Under the pieces are notes generated by a model. It was not told where the DNA came from and did no database searches. It saw nothing but the letters and a program-made list of their open reading frames with translations. 64,000 bases of DNA from Oscillatoriales cyanobacterium (GTDB lineage Bacteria > Cyanobacteriota > Cyanobacteriia > Cyanobacteriales > Microcoleaceae): the NCBI GenBank assembly GCA_004294385.1, contig REAP01000011.1, positions 1-64,000 on the forward strand. The letters run 5' to 3'. Positions 16,057-24,450 of this stretch are shown here, in pieces (position 1 is the first letter of the stretch; each line of letters begins with the position of its first letter). Both the position numbers and the translations under genes were made by a program.

Positions 16057-17586
16057 TTAAAGTCTTCGCCACTTACGGCCGTCTCGATTAATTAACAATT
16101 CTGCCTCCGCAGGCTCCCAAGTACCAGCTTCATACTGAGGCACCAGGGCGGGATCGCTCGGTGCTTCCCAGGCCATCAACGCCGGTGTCACGATCCGCCA
16201 AGCTTCTTCCACTTCATCAGAACGAGTGAACAAAGTTTGGTCGCCCAACATACAATCAATTAACAGGCGATCATAAGCATCTGAAGAAGTCACCCCAAAG
16301 GAAGAACCATAACTGAAATCCATATCCACCGTCCGCGTCCGCAAATCCGGCCCCGGCATTTTCGCCTCAAACCTCAGCGAAATCCCCTCATTGGGATGCA
16401 CGCGCATGGTCAAAACGTTAGGAGTAGTTTGTTGAGCCGCAGACTGAAAAATCATCAGGGGTACCTCGCGAAACTGAATCGCAATTTCACTGACTTTTTT
16501 CGGCAACCGCTTTCCGGTGCGTAGGTAAAAAGGCACTCCCTGCCAGCGCCAGTTGTCGATCGTAAACTTCATCGCTACGAAAGTTGGAGTCATGGATTCA
16601 GGATTGACTCCTGGTTCGGTGCGGTATCCGGGAACTGGTTTGCCCTTCATCCAGCCTGCCGAATACTGTCCGCGAATCGCAGAATTCTCTAAATTCTGTA
16701 AGTCAGCTAAGCGTGTTGCTTGCAGAACTTTCATCTTTTCGGTACGGATGCTATCAGCATCTAGGGAGTTTGGCGCTTCCATCGCTGTCAGACAGAAAAT
16801 CTGCATCAAATGGTTTTGCAGCATATCCCGCAAAGCCCCAGAGGATTCGTAGTAACCCGCTCTATCTTCTACGCCGACTGTTTCTGCCACGGTAATTTGT
16901 ACGTGATCGACAAATTGGCGGTTCCACAGGGGTTCAAAAATCGCATTGGCAAACCGAAAAACCAGGAGATTTTGAACAGTTTCTTTGCCCAAATAATGGT
17001 CAATCCGGTAAACTTGCTGTTCTTGACAAACTTCCTGGACTACTCGATTGAGAGCTTTTGCCGAGTTCAAGTCGCGTCCGAAGGGTTTTTCAATAACTAA
17101 GCGATGTTTGATCGGGTCTGCCAGCATTTTAGCCGCACCCAATTGCCGAATCGCTTCGGGAAAGAAGTTAGGGGAAACCGAAAGATAAAATATATGGTTT
17201 CCACGAGTTCTTCTTTGTTGGTCGAGTTCCCCTAGCAAATCTTTGAGTTTTTGATAGCTTTCGGGGTTATCAATATCGCCCGGACAGTAGAACAAACCTT
17301 GAGCAAAGTCTTGCCAAAATTCTTCATTCCCAATCCCGCCACCAAATTCTTCAATCCCTTCGCGCATTTGCTCTCGGAAGTAATCGTGACTCCAAGGGCG
17401 ACGGGCTACTCCCACCACGGTAGTTTCCGGTGGTAAGCGTCGATCGCGCTTCATCTGATAAATTGCTGGTACGAGTTTGCGCCCTGTGAGATCCCCGGAG
17501 GCTCCGAAGATGACCAGGATTTGTGGTTCCGGCACTCGTTCTTTTCGCAAACCGACGCGCAGCGGATTTTCAAGTATCGTTACCAT
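16057..17586 (-). CDS. zwf: Glucose-6-phosphate 1-dehydrogenase
   Basis: A full-length 509-aa G6PDH: the NADP-binding start [20 protein letters not shown], the substrate motif [25 protein letters not shown], and the C-terminal [20 protein letters not shown]. It oxidises glucose-6-phosphate to 6-phosphogluconolactone, the entry to the oxidative pentose phosphate pathway. Its ATG directly follows the stop of the upstream unknown gene, with no spacer, so the two are probably translationally coupled. Confidence 0.97.
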   Translation of the reverse strand: MVTILENPLRVGLRKERVPEPQILVIFGASGDLTGRKLVPAIYQMKRDRRLPPETTVVGVARRPWSHDYFREQMREGIEEFGGGIGNEEFWQDFAQGLFYCPGDIDNPESYQKLKDLLGELDQQRRTRGNHIFYLSVSPNFFPEAIRQLGAAKMLADPIKHRLVIEKPFGRDLNSAKALNRVVQEVCQEQQVYRIDHYLGKETVQNLLVFRFANAIFEPLWNRQFVDHVQITVAETVGVEDRAGYYESSGALRDMLQNHLMQIFCLTAMEAPNSLDADSIRTEKMKVLQATRLADLQNLENSAIRGQYSAGWMKGKPVPGYRTEPGVNPESMTPTFVAMKFTIDNWRWQGVPFYLRTGKRLPKKVSEIAIQFREVPLMIFQSAAQQTTPNVLTMRVHPNEGISLRFEAKMPGPDLRTRTVDMDFSYGSSFGVTSSDAYDRLLIDCMLGDQTLFTRSDEVEEAWRIVTPALMAWEAPSDPALVPQYEAGTWEPAEAELLINRDGRKWRRL

Positions 17587-18396
17587 TTATTTTCCTTTTG
17601 CTTCTAGTGCTGTTAATCTTGCCAGTACCGCGTGATAGTTTGCGGTCATTTCTGCTAGTTCCTGGGTTAAAGAGTTAATCTGTCCTTCGTATTCAGCTTT
17701 GATTTCCTCTCTAACTTCCGCCCGGATTTTAACCCTTTCAGCAGCCAGTCTGACTTCCCAATCTCGATCGCGCTGTAGCAGTTCAGCTTTTAACTGCCTG
17801 TTTTCGGCTCGAAGTTGCTCCATTTCCAAAGCCACAGCAGCAGCACGCCGATCTCTTTCTCTGTTTTGTTGTCGGATTTCTTCTCTAAGTCGCTTATTGT
17901 CCGATCGCAACTTCTCCAATTCAGAATCAGTATCTTTAGGAGATCGACCACTTCCTAGGGATGGAAATCGCTGATCAACCAAGCGCTGAACTGCTGCACC
18001 AGTGGGCATACCATTGGGCGATGATTCTAGAGCCTCTTGCCAGATTTCGAGTTGCAGTTCTGCGGGCAGTCCCTTTAGTGGACGGATTTGATATTCTTTG
18101 ACAAGGGAATTGTGTACGTTCGTACACAAATTTTCCATAATCTCAGCCGCATCAATAAACTGATAAGCTCTTCGTTTCGTGATTCCCCACTTTTCCTGAC
18201 AATAAGCCTCAAAAGTCTTGTGGGTTTCCCGGTACAGTTTCTGTTCTCGAATTTCCTCAAGGGCTTTGCCGACTTCGTAAAATGTCTGAAGTCCATGTTC
18301 CACAATGAATTCCAGTTCTTGAAGCCTCGCCCGTTCCGGGATATCCAGTTGGGCTTTGCTGTCCTCGCTTTGTTCAATGGTATGAGTTGATAACAT
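17587..18396 (-). CDS. Unknown protein with N-terminal helical domain and long coiled coil
   Basis: Not assigned to a named family. From the ATG at 18396 (AGAAAGGA ribosome binding site) it is ~269 aa. Residues ~25-100 contain FYEVGKALEEIREQKLYRET and FEAYCQEKWGITKRRAYQFI, a pattern of plasmid/phage-type cyanobacterial proteins with a putative helix-turn-helix. Residues ~155-260 form a charged coiled coil (LEKLRSDNKRLREEIRQQNR). It interrupts the tal-zwf order usual in cyanobacteria and abuts zwf. A 71-bp piece of its own coding sequence recurs upstream of its start. Confidence 0.7.
   Translation of the reverse strand: MLSTHTIEQSEDSKAQLDIPERARLQELEFIVEHGLQTFYEVGKALEEIREQKLYRETHKTFEAYCQEKWGITKRRAYQFIDAAEIMENLCTNVHNSLVKEYQIRPLKGLPAELQLEIWQEALESSPNGMPTGAAVQRLVDQRFPSLGSGRSPKDTDSELEKLRSDNKRLREEIRQQNRERDRRAAAVALEMEQLRAENRQLKAELLQRDRDWEVRLAAERVKIRAEVREEIKAEYEGQINSLTQELAEMTANYHAVLARLTALEAKGK
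18087..18157. repeat. 71-bp duplicated segment, coding copy
   Basis: This internal piece of the unknown gene recurs at 18443-18513 with about five mismatches. Each copy contains the near-palindrome GTGTACGTTCGTACAC (18112-18127 here), 7-bp arms around TT. Confidence 0.88.
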
Positions 18397-18442
18397 AAAA
18401 TTTCCTTTCTTCCGATCACGCTCAAAAATCAAGGATTGGGAA

Positions 18443-18513
18443 TTTGATATTTTTTGACAAGGGAATTGTGTACGTTCGTACACAAATTTTCCATAATCTC
18501 GGCCTCGTCAATA
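18443..18513. repeat. 71-bp duplicated segment, upstream copy with palindrome
   Basis: Lies 47-117 bases upstream of the start of the coiled-coil gene. The GTGTACGTTCGTACAC near-palindrome is at 18468-18483. It may be the remnant of a tandem paralogue, or an operator if the encoded protein binds DNA. Confidence 0.85.
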
Positions 18514-18609
18514 ATTGGAGACGGACAATTTCTCAGGAATCAAGAGCCAAAATGATTATGTATTATGACTCCTGAGAGTTTCTGCCCTTACCGATACCAA
18601 ATTGGCTGA

Positions 18610-19761
18610 CTACACAGGTGAGAGCTTCTGAACTTTCTCTTCCAAGGAATCCATCAGAGATTGGAACGGGCTGACGAATTTCTCAATCCCCTCCAGAAGC
18701 AAGTCTGCCATCACATTATCCAAGTTGATGTCGATATCTGGATCTTTGAGACTTTCGATCAGCGCGTAAGCTTCTGCCACGTTGTTCTCAATCCGGGGTG
18801 CGACATCGCAGTGATCGAAACAGGCTTCAACGGTGTTCGGTGGCAAAGTGTTCACCGTGTCGGGGCCGATTAATTCATCGACGTACATCACATCGCTGTA
18901 GTTGGGATTTTTGGTGCTGGTACTCGCCCACAACAGCCGTTGCACTTCGGCTCCCTTTGCTGCTAATGCCTGCCAGCGATCGCTCGCGACAATCTCTTTA
19001 TATTTCTGGTAAGCTACTTTGGCATTGGCGATCGCAATTTTTCCCTTCACCGCTTCCAGTTTGGCTTTCGTAGCAACATCAGTGACTCCTTTGAGTTTCG
19101 CGTCAATCTGACCATCGATGTTGATATCAATCCGACTCAAGAAGAAACTGGCAACCGAGGCAATATTGCTCACATCCAAACCTTTAGCCGCCCGCGCTTC
19201 CAAGCCCCGAATATAAGCCCAGAAGGTTTCGACGTAGCTGTCAACAGAGAACAGCAAAGTCACGTTAACGTTAATCCCTTCGCTGATGACTCGTTCCACT
19301 GCCGGCAATCCTTGAGCAGTTCCCGGAATCTTGATCATCACGTTTGGTTTACCGATCGCCTGATAATAACGTAAGGCTTCACTAATCGTACTTTCTGTAT
19401 CATTCGCGATCGTCGGTGGCACTTCAATGCTGATGTAACCGTCCAAACCCTTCGACTCTGCATAAACTGGGGCGAAGATATCGCAGGCGTTGCGGATATC
19501 TTCAAAAACTAGAGATTCGTAAATTTCGAGTACAGATTTACCCGCCCGGATGCCAGCTTCGATATCAGCATCGTAAATCACATTTCCCGCGATCGCCTTC
19601 TCAAAAATAGCCGGATTCGATGTAATCCCTCGCAGCCCGCGACTTTCAATCATCTTTTTGAGTTCGCCCGACTCGATCAGGTTGCGAGTCAAATTGTCCA
19701 TCCAGATGCTCTGGCCAATTTTTTTGATTTCTAACAGGTGATTCTTTGTCGCTTCTGTCAC
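18610..19761 (-). CDS. tal: Transaldolase
   Basis: A 383-aa transaldolase: GQSIWMDNLTRNLIESGELK, GITSNPAIFEKAIAG, the Schiff-base lysine in PNVMIKIPGTAQGLPAVE, and NVTLLFSVDSY. It moves dihydroxyacetone units between sugar phosphates in the pentose phosphate pathway. It sits between fbp and the zwf side of the cluster; the gap to fbp holds TTACTTG heptamers. Full length, no anomaly seen. Confidence 0.96.
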   Translation of the reverse strand: MTEATKNHLLEIKKIGQSIWMDNLTRNLIESGELKKMIESRGLRGITSNPAIFEKAIAGNVIYDADIEAGIRAGKSVLEIYESLVFEDIRNACDIFAPVYAESKGLDGYISIEVPPTIANDTESTISEALRYYQAIGKPNVMIKIPGTAQGLPAVERVISEGINVNVTLLFSVDSYVETFWAYIRGLEARAAKGLDVSNIASVASFFLSRIDINIDGQIDAKLKGVTDVATKAKLEAVKGKIAIANAKVAYQKYKEIVASDRWQALAAKGAEVQRLLWASTSTKNPNYSDVMYVDELIGPDTVNTLPPNTVEACFDHCDVAPRIENNVAEAYALIESLKDPDIDINLDNVMADLLLEGIEKFVSPFQSLMDSLEEKVQKLSPV

Positions 19762-19781
19762 GATCTTTAACTCCTACAATT

Positions 19782-19862
19782 TGGTTACTTGTTACTTGTT
19801 ACTTGTTATTTGTTACTTGTTATTTGTTACTCGCCAATAACCAATAACCAATAACCAATAAC
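19782..19862. repeat. TTACTTG and CCAATAA heptamer repeats
   Basis: Six to seven TTACTTGT/TTATTTGT units followed by four AATAACC units between tal and fbp. Confidence 0.85.
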
Positions 19863-19863
19863 T

Positions 19864-20811
19864 TCACTCGGAAAGTGTTATGGGATTGCGCGATCGCTCT
19901 TTAATAAAAGACTCAACCAACGCTACATTTTCTTTACTGCCAATAATCAAAGGCGTGCGCTCATGAATTTTAGTCGGCACCACGTCCAAGATGTCTTGAA
20001 TACCCGTACTAGCGCGCCCTCCGGCTTGCTCCATCAAAAACGCCAAAGGAGCCGACTCGTAGAGTAAACGCAATTTGCCATCGGGGTTTTTCACGGTTCC
20101 GGGATACAAAAACACGCCTCCCTGAAATAAAATCCGGTGAAAATCTCCCACCAAAGCCCCGCCGTACCGAGCAGTGTAGCCTTGATTTCGATGTACGTAG
20201 CGAATGTAATCCCGATAAGATTCTTCCCACTGCCAAAAGCTACCTTCATTGACACTGTAGATCGGGCCGTTATCTGGAATCTTGATGTTTTCGGTTGATA
20301 GAATAAACTCGCCTAAACTGGGGTCGAGGGTAAATGAATGAACGCCTTGCCCGATCGAATAAACCAGCATGGTACTGGGGCCGTAGAGTACATAGCCGGC
20401 AGCGATTTGTTTGTGCCCGTGTTGGAGCAAATCGGCAGCAGAACCGTCTTCATCATCCCCCTCTTGCTTGCGGATGCTGAATATGGAGCCGACATTGAGA
20501 TTGATGTCAAGATTGGAAGAACCGTCTATGGGATCGTAGAGCAGACTGTAACGCCCGATCTCTCCCTGCACGTTTACAGCCCCTGTAAACCCTAAAGCAT
20601 CTTCCATTAATCCGGCTCTGCTGAGTCGCCTCGCGATCAACTTTGCAGCCAATCCGATGCGACTCATTAGGGCACTCAAATCCTGAGCATCTGCTGAAAA
20701 GCTGTGCAGTTGCTGGAGTACATGACGGGATAGAGTCGTACAATCGCGGTCTAAGGCTTGTACCTGCTCGGTTTGGCCTAGGCGGGCTTCCCCTGTCGGC
20801 GCGTTTACCAT
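19864..20811 (-). CDS. fbp: Class I fructose-1,6-bisphosphatase with an internal deletion
   Basis: The start ([20 protein letters not shown]) and most of the 315 aa match cyanobacterial class I FBPase. However, after NVQGE (residue 84) the protein jumps straight to [16 protein letters not shown]. About 42 residues that family members have here, including the ASEE metal-binding segment, are missing; the usual length is ~347 aa. The deletion keeps the frame, and the rest ([42 protein letters not shown]) is well preserved. Loss of the metal ligands should abolish activity. Cyanobacteria normally also have a class II FBP/SBPase (GlpX type), which would make the loss tolerable. It heads the tal-zwf-opcA cluster. 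Confidence 0.9.
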   Translation of the reverse strand: MVNAPTGEARLGQTEQVQALDRDCTTLSRHVLQQLHSFSADAQDLSALMSRIGLAAKLIARRLSRAGLMEDALGFTGAVNVQGEIGRYSLLYDPIDGSSNLDINLNVGSIFSIRKQEGDDEDGSAADLLQHGHKQIAAGYVLYGPSTMLVYSIGQGVHSFTLDPSLGEFILSTENIKIPDNGPIYSVNEGSFWQWEESYRDYIRYVHRNQGYTARYGGALVGDFHRILFQGGVFLYPGTVKNPDGKLRLLYESAPLAFLMEQAGGRASTGIQDILDVVPTKIHERTPLIIGSKENVALVESFIKERSRNPITLSE

Positions 20812-21205
20812 GATTTTGATGTCGGCGATGAGACCGATAGTCCTGCAACTTCTATTTTAGGGAGGGTTTTGCGATCGGGCGTGGAACTTTAGGTGAATTT
20901 TAGATCCCCACCGAAAATTGAGGCGTGCGATCGACTGTTGAGTCGGGATCTGTATTCAAAATCACTAAATTTTTTTTATTAACCGCAGAGGACGCAGAGG
21001 GCGCAGAGGGAGAAAGTGTTGGCTTCGGGATTTAGGTTTGCTGTATAGCAGAAGGAAGTTCGGCAACGGATTCTGTAACGGATTTAACGGAGGTCAGTCA
21101 AACGATTTACGATTGACTTCGGCCACCTGGGGCGGGGCTTGAGGATTTTAGATTCGTTATGAGTGCGATCGGTCAAGATTGTATCAGACGAGCGATCGTA
21201 CTTTT
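20812..21205. other. Intergenic region with dispersed repeats
   Basis: No gene seen. It holds an AACCGCAGAGGACGCAGAGG repeat (about 20981-21012) and a copy of the GGAAGTTCGGCAACGGATTC element (21045-21100) shared with cbiA and other loci. Confidence 0.6.
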
Positions 21206-21898
21206 CTAAAACAACTTTTGCTGCCCATTAGGTCTTGAATTACCTAAATATATCTGCTTAGAATCCTTGGGAATGTAAATCCAGCCCAAATCTTGCAGGC
21301 GATTTGTCAAATTTGATATTGTTACGCCAAGTTCGTCAGCCATTGCATAGAGGTGAGGCCAGTTTTGTAAATTACGTCCCCTTCGCTTCTGTTCCAAGAT
21401 ATATCGAGGCATTAACAAACAGCTAGCAAAATATTGCGCTTGCCATTCAATATCGACTTGTCTATTTGATTGAGTTTGAGAAAGACTCTTATCAATGCTG
21501 CGGCACAAAAATAACTGTGCAGTAGCTTTGCAATTTAGAGGTAGTTCGAGCTGCTTTACGATACCATCAGCTTCATCTTGATTGACATGAAGTACCCAGT
21601 GTCCTATTTCGTGAGCTATTGTCGATTGTTGCAGCCCATTATTTGTTTTTAACTTTTGGAACTCTTCATTGATTGTAATACGACGATATATTGGTTCTAT
21701 TTTAGCTGCTATTATTCCATCATTATCTGGTGGTATTTTGCCCCAACACAGACGGATTTCCAGAGCATCAGCTACCAGAGAAGCTTCAAAAGGCCACTTG
21801 AGGGGAAAACCTTCTTTTTGCATCTTCATCAAAACCTCATTAGCCTTATCTTCGATTTCTTCTTTTCTTAAGAATCTTACTGGCTTAAATAAGTTCAT
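21206..21898 (-). CDS. ImmA/IrrE family metallo-endopeptidase (no HTH)
   Basis: A 230-aa protein with the zinc-peptidase motif HEIGHW (in STIAHEIGHWVLHVNQDE) and a downstream EWQAQYFASCLLMPR, as in the ImmA/IrrE family. Such enzymes cleave repressors (ImmA on ImmR, IrrE/PprI on DdrO) after DNA damage or other stress. The C-terminal half (HLYAMADELGVTISNLTNRL) matches its neighbour upstream, so the two are tandem paralogues, 48 bases apart and likely one operon. This copy lacks the XRE domain and could regulate, or process, the other. Confidence 0.85.
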   Translation of the reverse strand: MNLFKPVRFLRKEEIEDKANEVLMKMQKEGFPLKWPFEASLVADALEIRLCWGKIPPDNDGIIAAKIEPIYRRITINEEFQKLKTNNGLQQSTIAHEIGHWVLHVNQDEADGIVKQLELPLNCKATAQLFLCRSIDKSLSQTQSNRQVDIEWQAQYFASCLLMPRYILEQKRRGRNLQNWPHLYAMADELGVTISNLTNRLQDLGWIYIPKDSKQIYLGNSRPNGQQKLF

Positions 21899-21946
21899 TT
21901 TTTCTTCTCCTCACCTTCTACGATTGTTATCAAACCTATGAAAATC

Positions 21947-23059
21947 TTATGTGAGATAGCCTTTACCTTGGTAAATCAGTCGGGAACCTTTTGGTATGTA
22001 AATCAAACCTAAATCTTGCAGGCGATTAATTAGATGCGATATGCTTACGCCCAGTTCATCTCTCATTGCATAAAGATGAGACCATTTCGTTAGATCGCGC
22101 GCTTTTCGTTTTTCTTCCAAGACGTGACGAGGCATCAGCAAACAACTGGCAAAATATTGAGCTTGCCATTCCACCCAATTCTCCTGATTATTTAAACTGT
22201 ATCGATCGAGTTGTTCGCTAGCAAGGCGACACAAGAATGTATCTCCATTTTTTTCAACATTATCAGTCATTTTTCGCTGTTTAGATAAAGTTTCCCATTC
22301 ATATTGGCTAACTTGGAGTATCCAGTGTCCTATTTCGTGAGCAAGTGTTGAAGAGTAAAATTTATTGTGAAATTCGGGACAATCTTCATTAATAATAATG
22401 GTGCGTTCTTGATGTGAAATTCTAGCCACAATAGGCCCTTCATCATCAGGAGGAATTATAGCAAAACCAATACGAAGTTCTAGAAAATCAGCTACAAGAG
22501 CGGTATCAAATGGCCATCTAAGAATAATTTTTTTTGCTTGCATTCGCCGCAGAATTTCATTAGCAGTGCGTTCTATTTCCGCTTTGGAAAAAAAACGATA
22601 GCTCCGTAGTTGTCCCTCTAGCTCTGAAATTTTGGCTTTGAGGGTAGCATTTTCTTTTTGCAGTTTTGCGAGCTGATCTTCCCGTGCGTCTACAAATGAG
22701 TCAATGCCAGGATTTTCCCGCACTCGACGGAATAAAGCAGGCATTTCCTTATAATTCGCTCTGACCATTTCCTCAAGAGCTTCAGTGTCATGTTCGGTCA
22801 TGCGACCGCCTAGGTAGATCAATTCCTCTGCGTTCAACTCTAGATGCTTTGCTAACGAGCGGATGACCTTCTCACTTGGCTCAACGTGGTCATTTTCCAG
22901 TTTTGAAAGGTAGGTGTAGTCCACTCCTACCTTTACAGCCAGTTCCCTCTGACTCAATCGCTTTTTCCTGCGGGCTTGCCAAATAACCGCACCAAAACTT
23001 TGACCTTCTTGTTTGTCCATAGCCACATCCGATTTACTGACGAGATTCCCTAAGCCCAC
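21947..23059 (-). CDS. XRE-type regulator fused to ImmA/IrrE metallopeptidase
   Basis: An N-terminal helix-turn-helix (IWQARRKKRLSQRELAVKVG, then DYTYLSKLENDHVEPS) is followed by a coiled stretch (QLAKLQKENATLKAKISELE) and an ImmA/IrrE peptidase domain with LAHEIGHWILQ and EWQAQYFASCLLMPR. Length 370 aa from GTG, or 357 aa from the ATG at 23020, which suits the HTH position better. Having repressor and protease in one protein is a known stress-regulator design. It diverges from the Argonaute operon across a ~310-bp region with facing promoters, so control of that operon is a reasonable inference. Confidence 0.88.
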   Translation of the reverse strand: MGLGNLVSKSDVAMDKQEGQSFGAVIWQARRKKRLSQRELAVKVGVDYTYLSKLENDHVEPSEKVIRSLAKHLELNAEELIYLGGRMTEHDTEALEEMVRANYKEMPALFRRVRENPGIDSFVDAREDQLAKLQKENATLKAKISELEGQLRSYRFFSKAEIERTANEILRRMQAKKIILRWPFDTALVADFLELRIGFAIIPPDDEGPIVARISHQERTIIINEDCPEFHNKFYSSTLAHEIGHWILQVSQYEWETLSKQRKMTDNVEKNGDTFLCRLASEQLDRYSLNNQENWVEWQAQYFASCLLMPRHVLEEKRKARDLTKWSHLYAMRDELGVSISHLINRLQDLGLIYIPKGSRLIYQGKGYLT

Positions 23060-23182
23060 TGATTCTAACGTTGGGAGCTTTCAAAGTTTGTGAAGGCTAC
23101 AACCTTTTATCCATAAGGATTTCAAGGCTTTTATTGTCTATTTATTACGCAAATTGGTTAATTTACCATAACTTATAGAGCG

Positions 23183-23213
23183 ATTATACCTGATGTTGCA
23201 CTAAAATTGTCAA
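23183..23213 (-). promoter_or_regulatory. Putative promoter of the XRE-ImmA operon
   Basis: On the minus strand TTGACA and TATAAT, both perfect, are separated by 19 bases, slightly long. Its -35 faces the -35 of the Argonaute operon promoter with about 25 bases between them. Confidence 0.6.
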
Positions 23214-23237
23214 CAGTCATTTTTTATATCCCATCGC

Positions 23238-23266
23238 TTGACAAAATTTTTCATGTTGTATATTAT
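23238..23266 (+). promoter_or_regulatory. Strong putative promoter of the Argonaute operon
   Basis: TTGACA, a 17-base spacer, then TATTAT: a near-ideal sigma-70-type promoter about 105 bases before the 73-aa gene. TTGACAAAATTTT and the facing AAAATTGTCAA form an imperfect inverted repeat across the divergent control region, a possible binding site for the XRE regulator. Confidence 0.7.
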
Positions 23267-23370
23267 TTCAACTTAAGAGGTAGATGCCCAACTCTGTTGA
23301 ATAGATATATCAACTATAGCTGGTATCCCTCTAGTTGTTGAGTTACAAAGCTGCATACAAGAGGCCAAAT

Positions 23371-23592
23371 ATGAAAAAACAGCCATCGAACCCCGATCAA
23401 CTGTGCTTCTCAATCGGCAGACCCCTGCCGTTGCTGCTGGAGGAAGTGCAAAAGACGAGCCGGAATCCAAGCGTGAGGCAGGCTGTCGAAAAAATAAAAG
23501 AAGGATTGCGTACTTTGGAACTAGCCAACCAGACTGGAATTTCCAAGTCATCTAAAGCCAAAGAGGCAATTCACGCAATTCTTACGAAATGA
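23371..23592 (+). CDS. Small unknown protein, first gene of the Argonaute operon
   Basis: A 73-aa basic, helical protein starting at ATG (KKQPSNPDQLCFSIGRPLPL, then VRQAVEKIKEGLRTLELANQ). The longer frame from 23335 has no better start. Not recognised. No membrane segment or cysteine cluster. It is the first gene after the strong promoter, followed after 36 bases by the Cas4-like nuclease. It could be a nucleic-acid-binding or regulatory partner, but nothing in the sequence proves it. Confidence 0.65.
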   Translation: MKKQPSNPDQLCFSIGRPLPLLLEEVQKTSRNPSVRQAVEKIKEGLRTLELANQTGISKSSKAKEAIHAILTK

Positions 23593-23603
23593 ACCCATAA
23601 CTG

Positions 23604-23620
23604 CCCTCTATTCTAGAGGG
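23604..23620 (+). promoter_or_regulatory. Hairpin covering the nuclease ribosome binding site
   Basis: CCCTCTA-TTC-TAGAGGG is a perfect 7-bp stem. Its 3' arm contains the only GAGG-like ribosome binding site, 8-9 bases before the GTG start of the nuclease. Folding would hide the site, so nuclease and Argonaute translation may be restrained or coupled to the upstream gene. No T tract follows, so a terminator is unlikely. Confidence 0.55.
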
Positions 23621-23628
23621 CTCAGCCT

Positions 23629-24450
23629 GTGAAAAAAATTTGGGCATTTGCCAGTTATAATCTCTGGTTGCAGTTTGCTCCACCAGTGGGACAAGAACAC
23701 TTACACTGCGACAGGAAGCGCGGTTTTGCCAAAGCACTCAAGCGAGAACCTCAAATAGCAGCACTGTTAGCGACTGACAGCCAACCTCAGAAAATTGGAC
23801 TGCTGGCACAAAGAGGAGTTTATGAATTTCATCAAGCCCCTGAACTGTTATCCCGAAAAGATGGTGCACAGCAAGTAGCAGAAATGCTGAAATTAAATCA
23901 ACAGTCACCCGTCGTTGAGGAGCGAGTAAAGCTCATCTTACAAAATTACCAGCAGCATCCTATTCTTTTTGGCAAGAACATCATTCAATTGAGTCGAGGT
24001 GATGAGGGATTTCCCCAAGCAATTATAATCAAGCAGGGGAATTATCTGTTTAACTTCTATGCAGCAATTGACTGCATTTTTGTTGAGTCTGATGGCAGGC
24101 TGCACATTTTGGACTTCAAAACAGGTAAATCTGATTTTGACAGACGACAGGCATACATTTACTTGCTAGCAGCCAGTTATCTCTATCCGAGCCAACCAGC
24201 TATTGCCTCATTCTACAATTTGGAGACTGGCAAGCAGTCTGACCCAATTAGCGCAACTGCTGCTACACTCAAAGCTTTTCAGATCGAGTTAGCACTAATT
24301 GCTCAAAAGCATCAGAAACAGTTAAAACTTTACAGAGATAATCCTGCTGATTTCAGTATGATTTTTCCAGCGAATCCAGGTTTTAGCTGTTGCTACTGTC
24401 CCTTTAATTCCATTTGTCAATTTTCTTCTGTATCAGAGGTTGCTGCATGA
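23629..24450 (+). CDS. Cas4-like PD-(D/E)XK nuclease with cysteine cluster
   Basis: A 273-aa protein with a RecB/Cas4-type core: D148 in AAIDCIF, the D-x-K of ILDFKTG (D162, K164) and the following [11 protein letters not shown] helix. One N-terminal Cys (C27 in LHCDRKRGF) plus C254, C255, C257 and C263 ([12 protein letters not shown]) are placed like the iron-sulfur ligands of Cas4/AddB-type nucleases. Such enzymes degrade or trim DNA ends. It starts with GTG. Its TGA overlaps the ATG of the Argonaute gene (ATGA), showing translational coupling. No cas1/cas2 or CRISPR array is near, so a role with Argonaute is more likely than CRISPR adaptation. Confidence 0.85.
   Translation: MKKIWAFASYNLWLQFAPPVGQEHLHCDRKRGFAKALKREPQIAALLATDSQPQKIGLLAQRGVYEFHQAPELLSRKDGAQQVAEMLKLNQQSPVVEERVKLILQNYQQHPILFGKNIIQLSRGDEGFPQAIIIKQGNYLFNFYAAIDCIFVESDGRLHILDFKTGKSDFDRRQAYIYLLAASYLYPSQPAIASFYNLETGKQSDPISATAATLKAFQIELALIAQKHQKQLKLYRDNPADFSMIFPANPGFSCCYCPFNSICQFSSVSEVAA

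Noticed and set aside
24414..24446. Eleven-codon longer start for Argonaute
   Set aside because: It lies within the nuclease gene; the ATG overlapping the nuclease stop is the natural coupled start.
23629..24450. Cas4-like nuclease as part of a CRISPR adaptation module
   Set aside because: No cas1, cas2 or repeat array nearby; the ATGA overlap ties it to the Argonaute gene instead.
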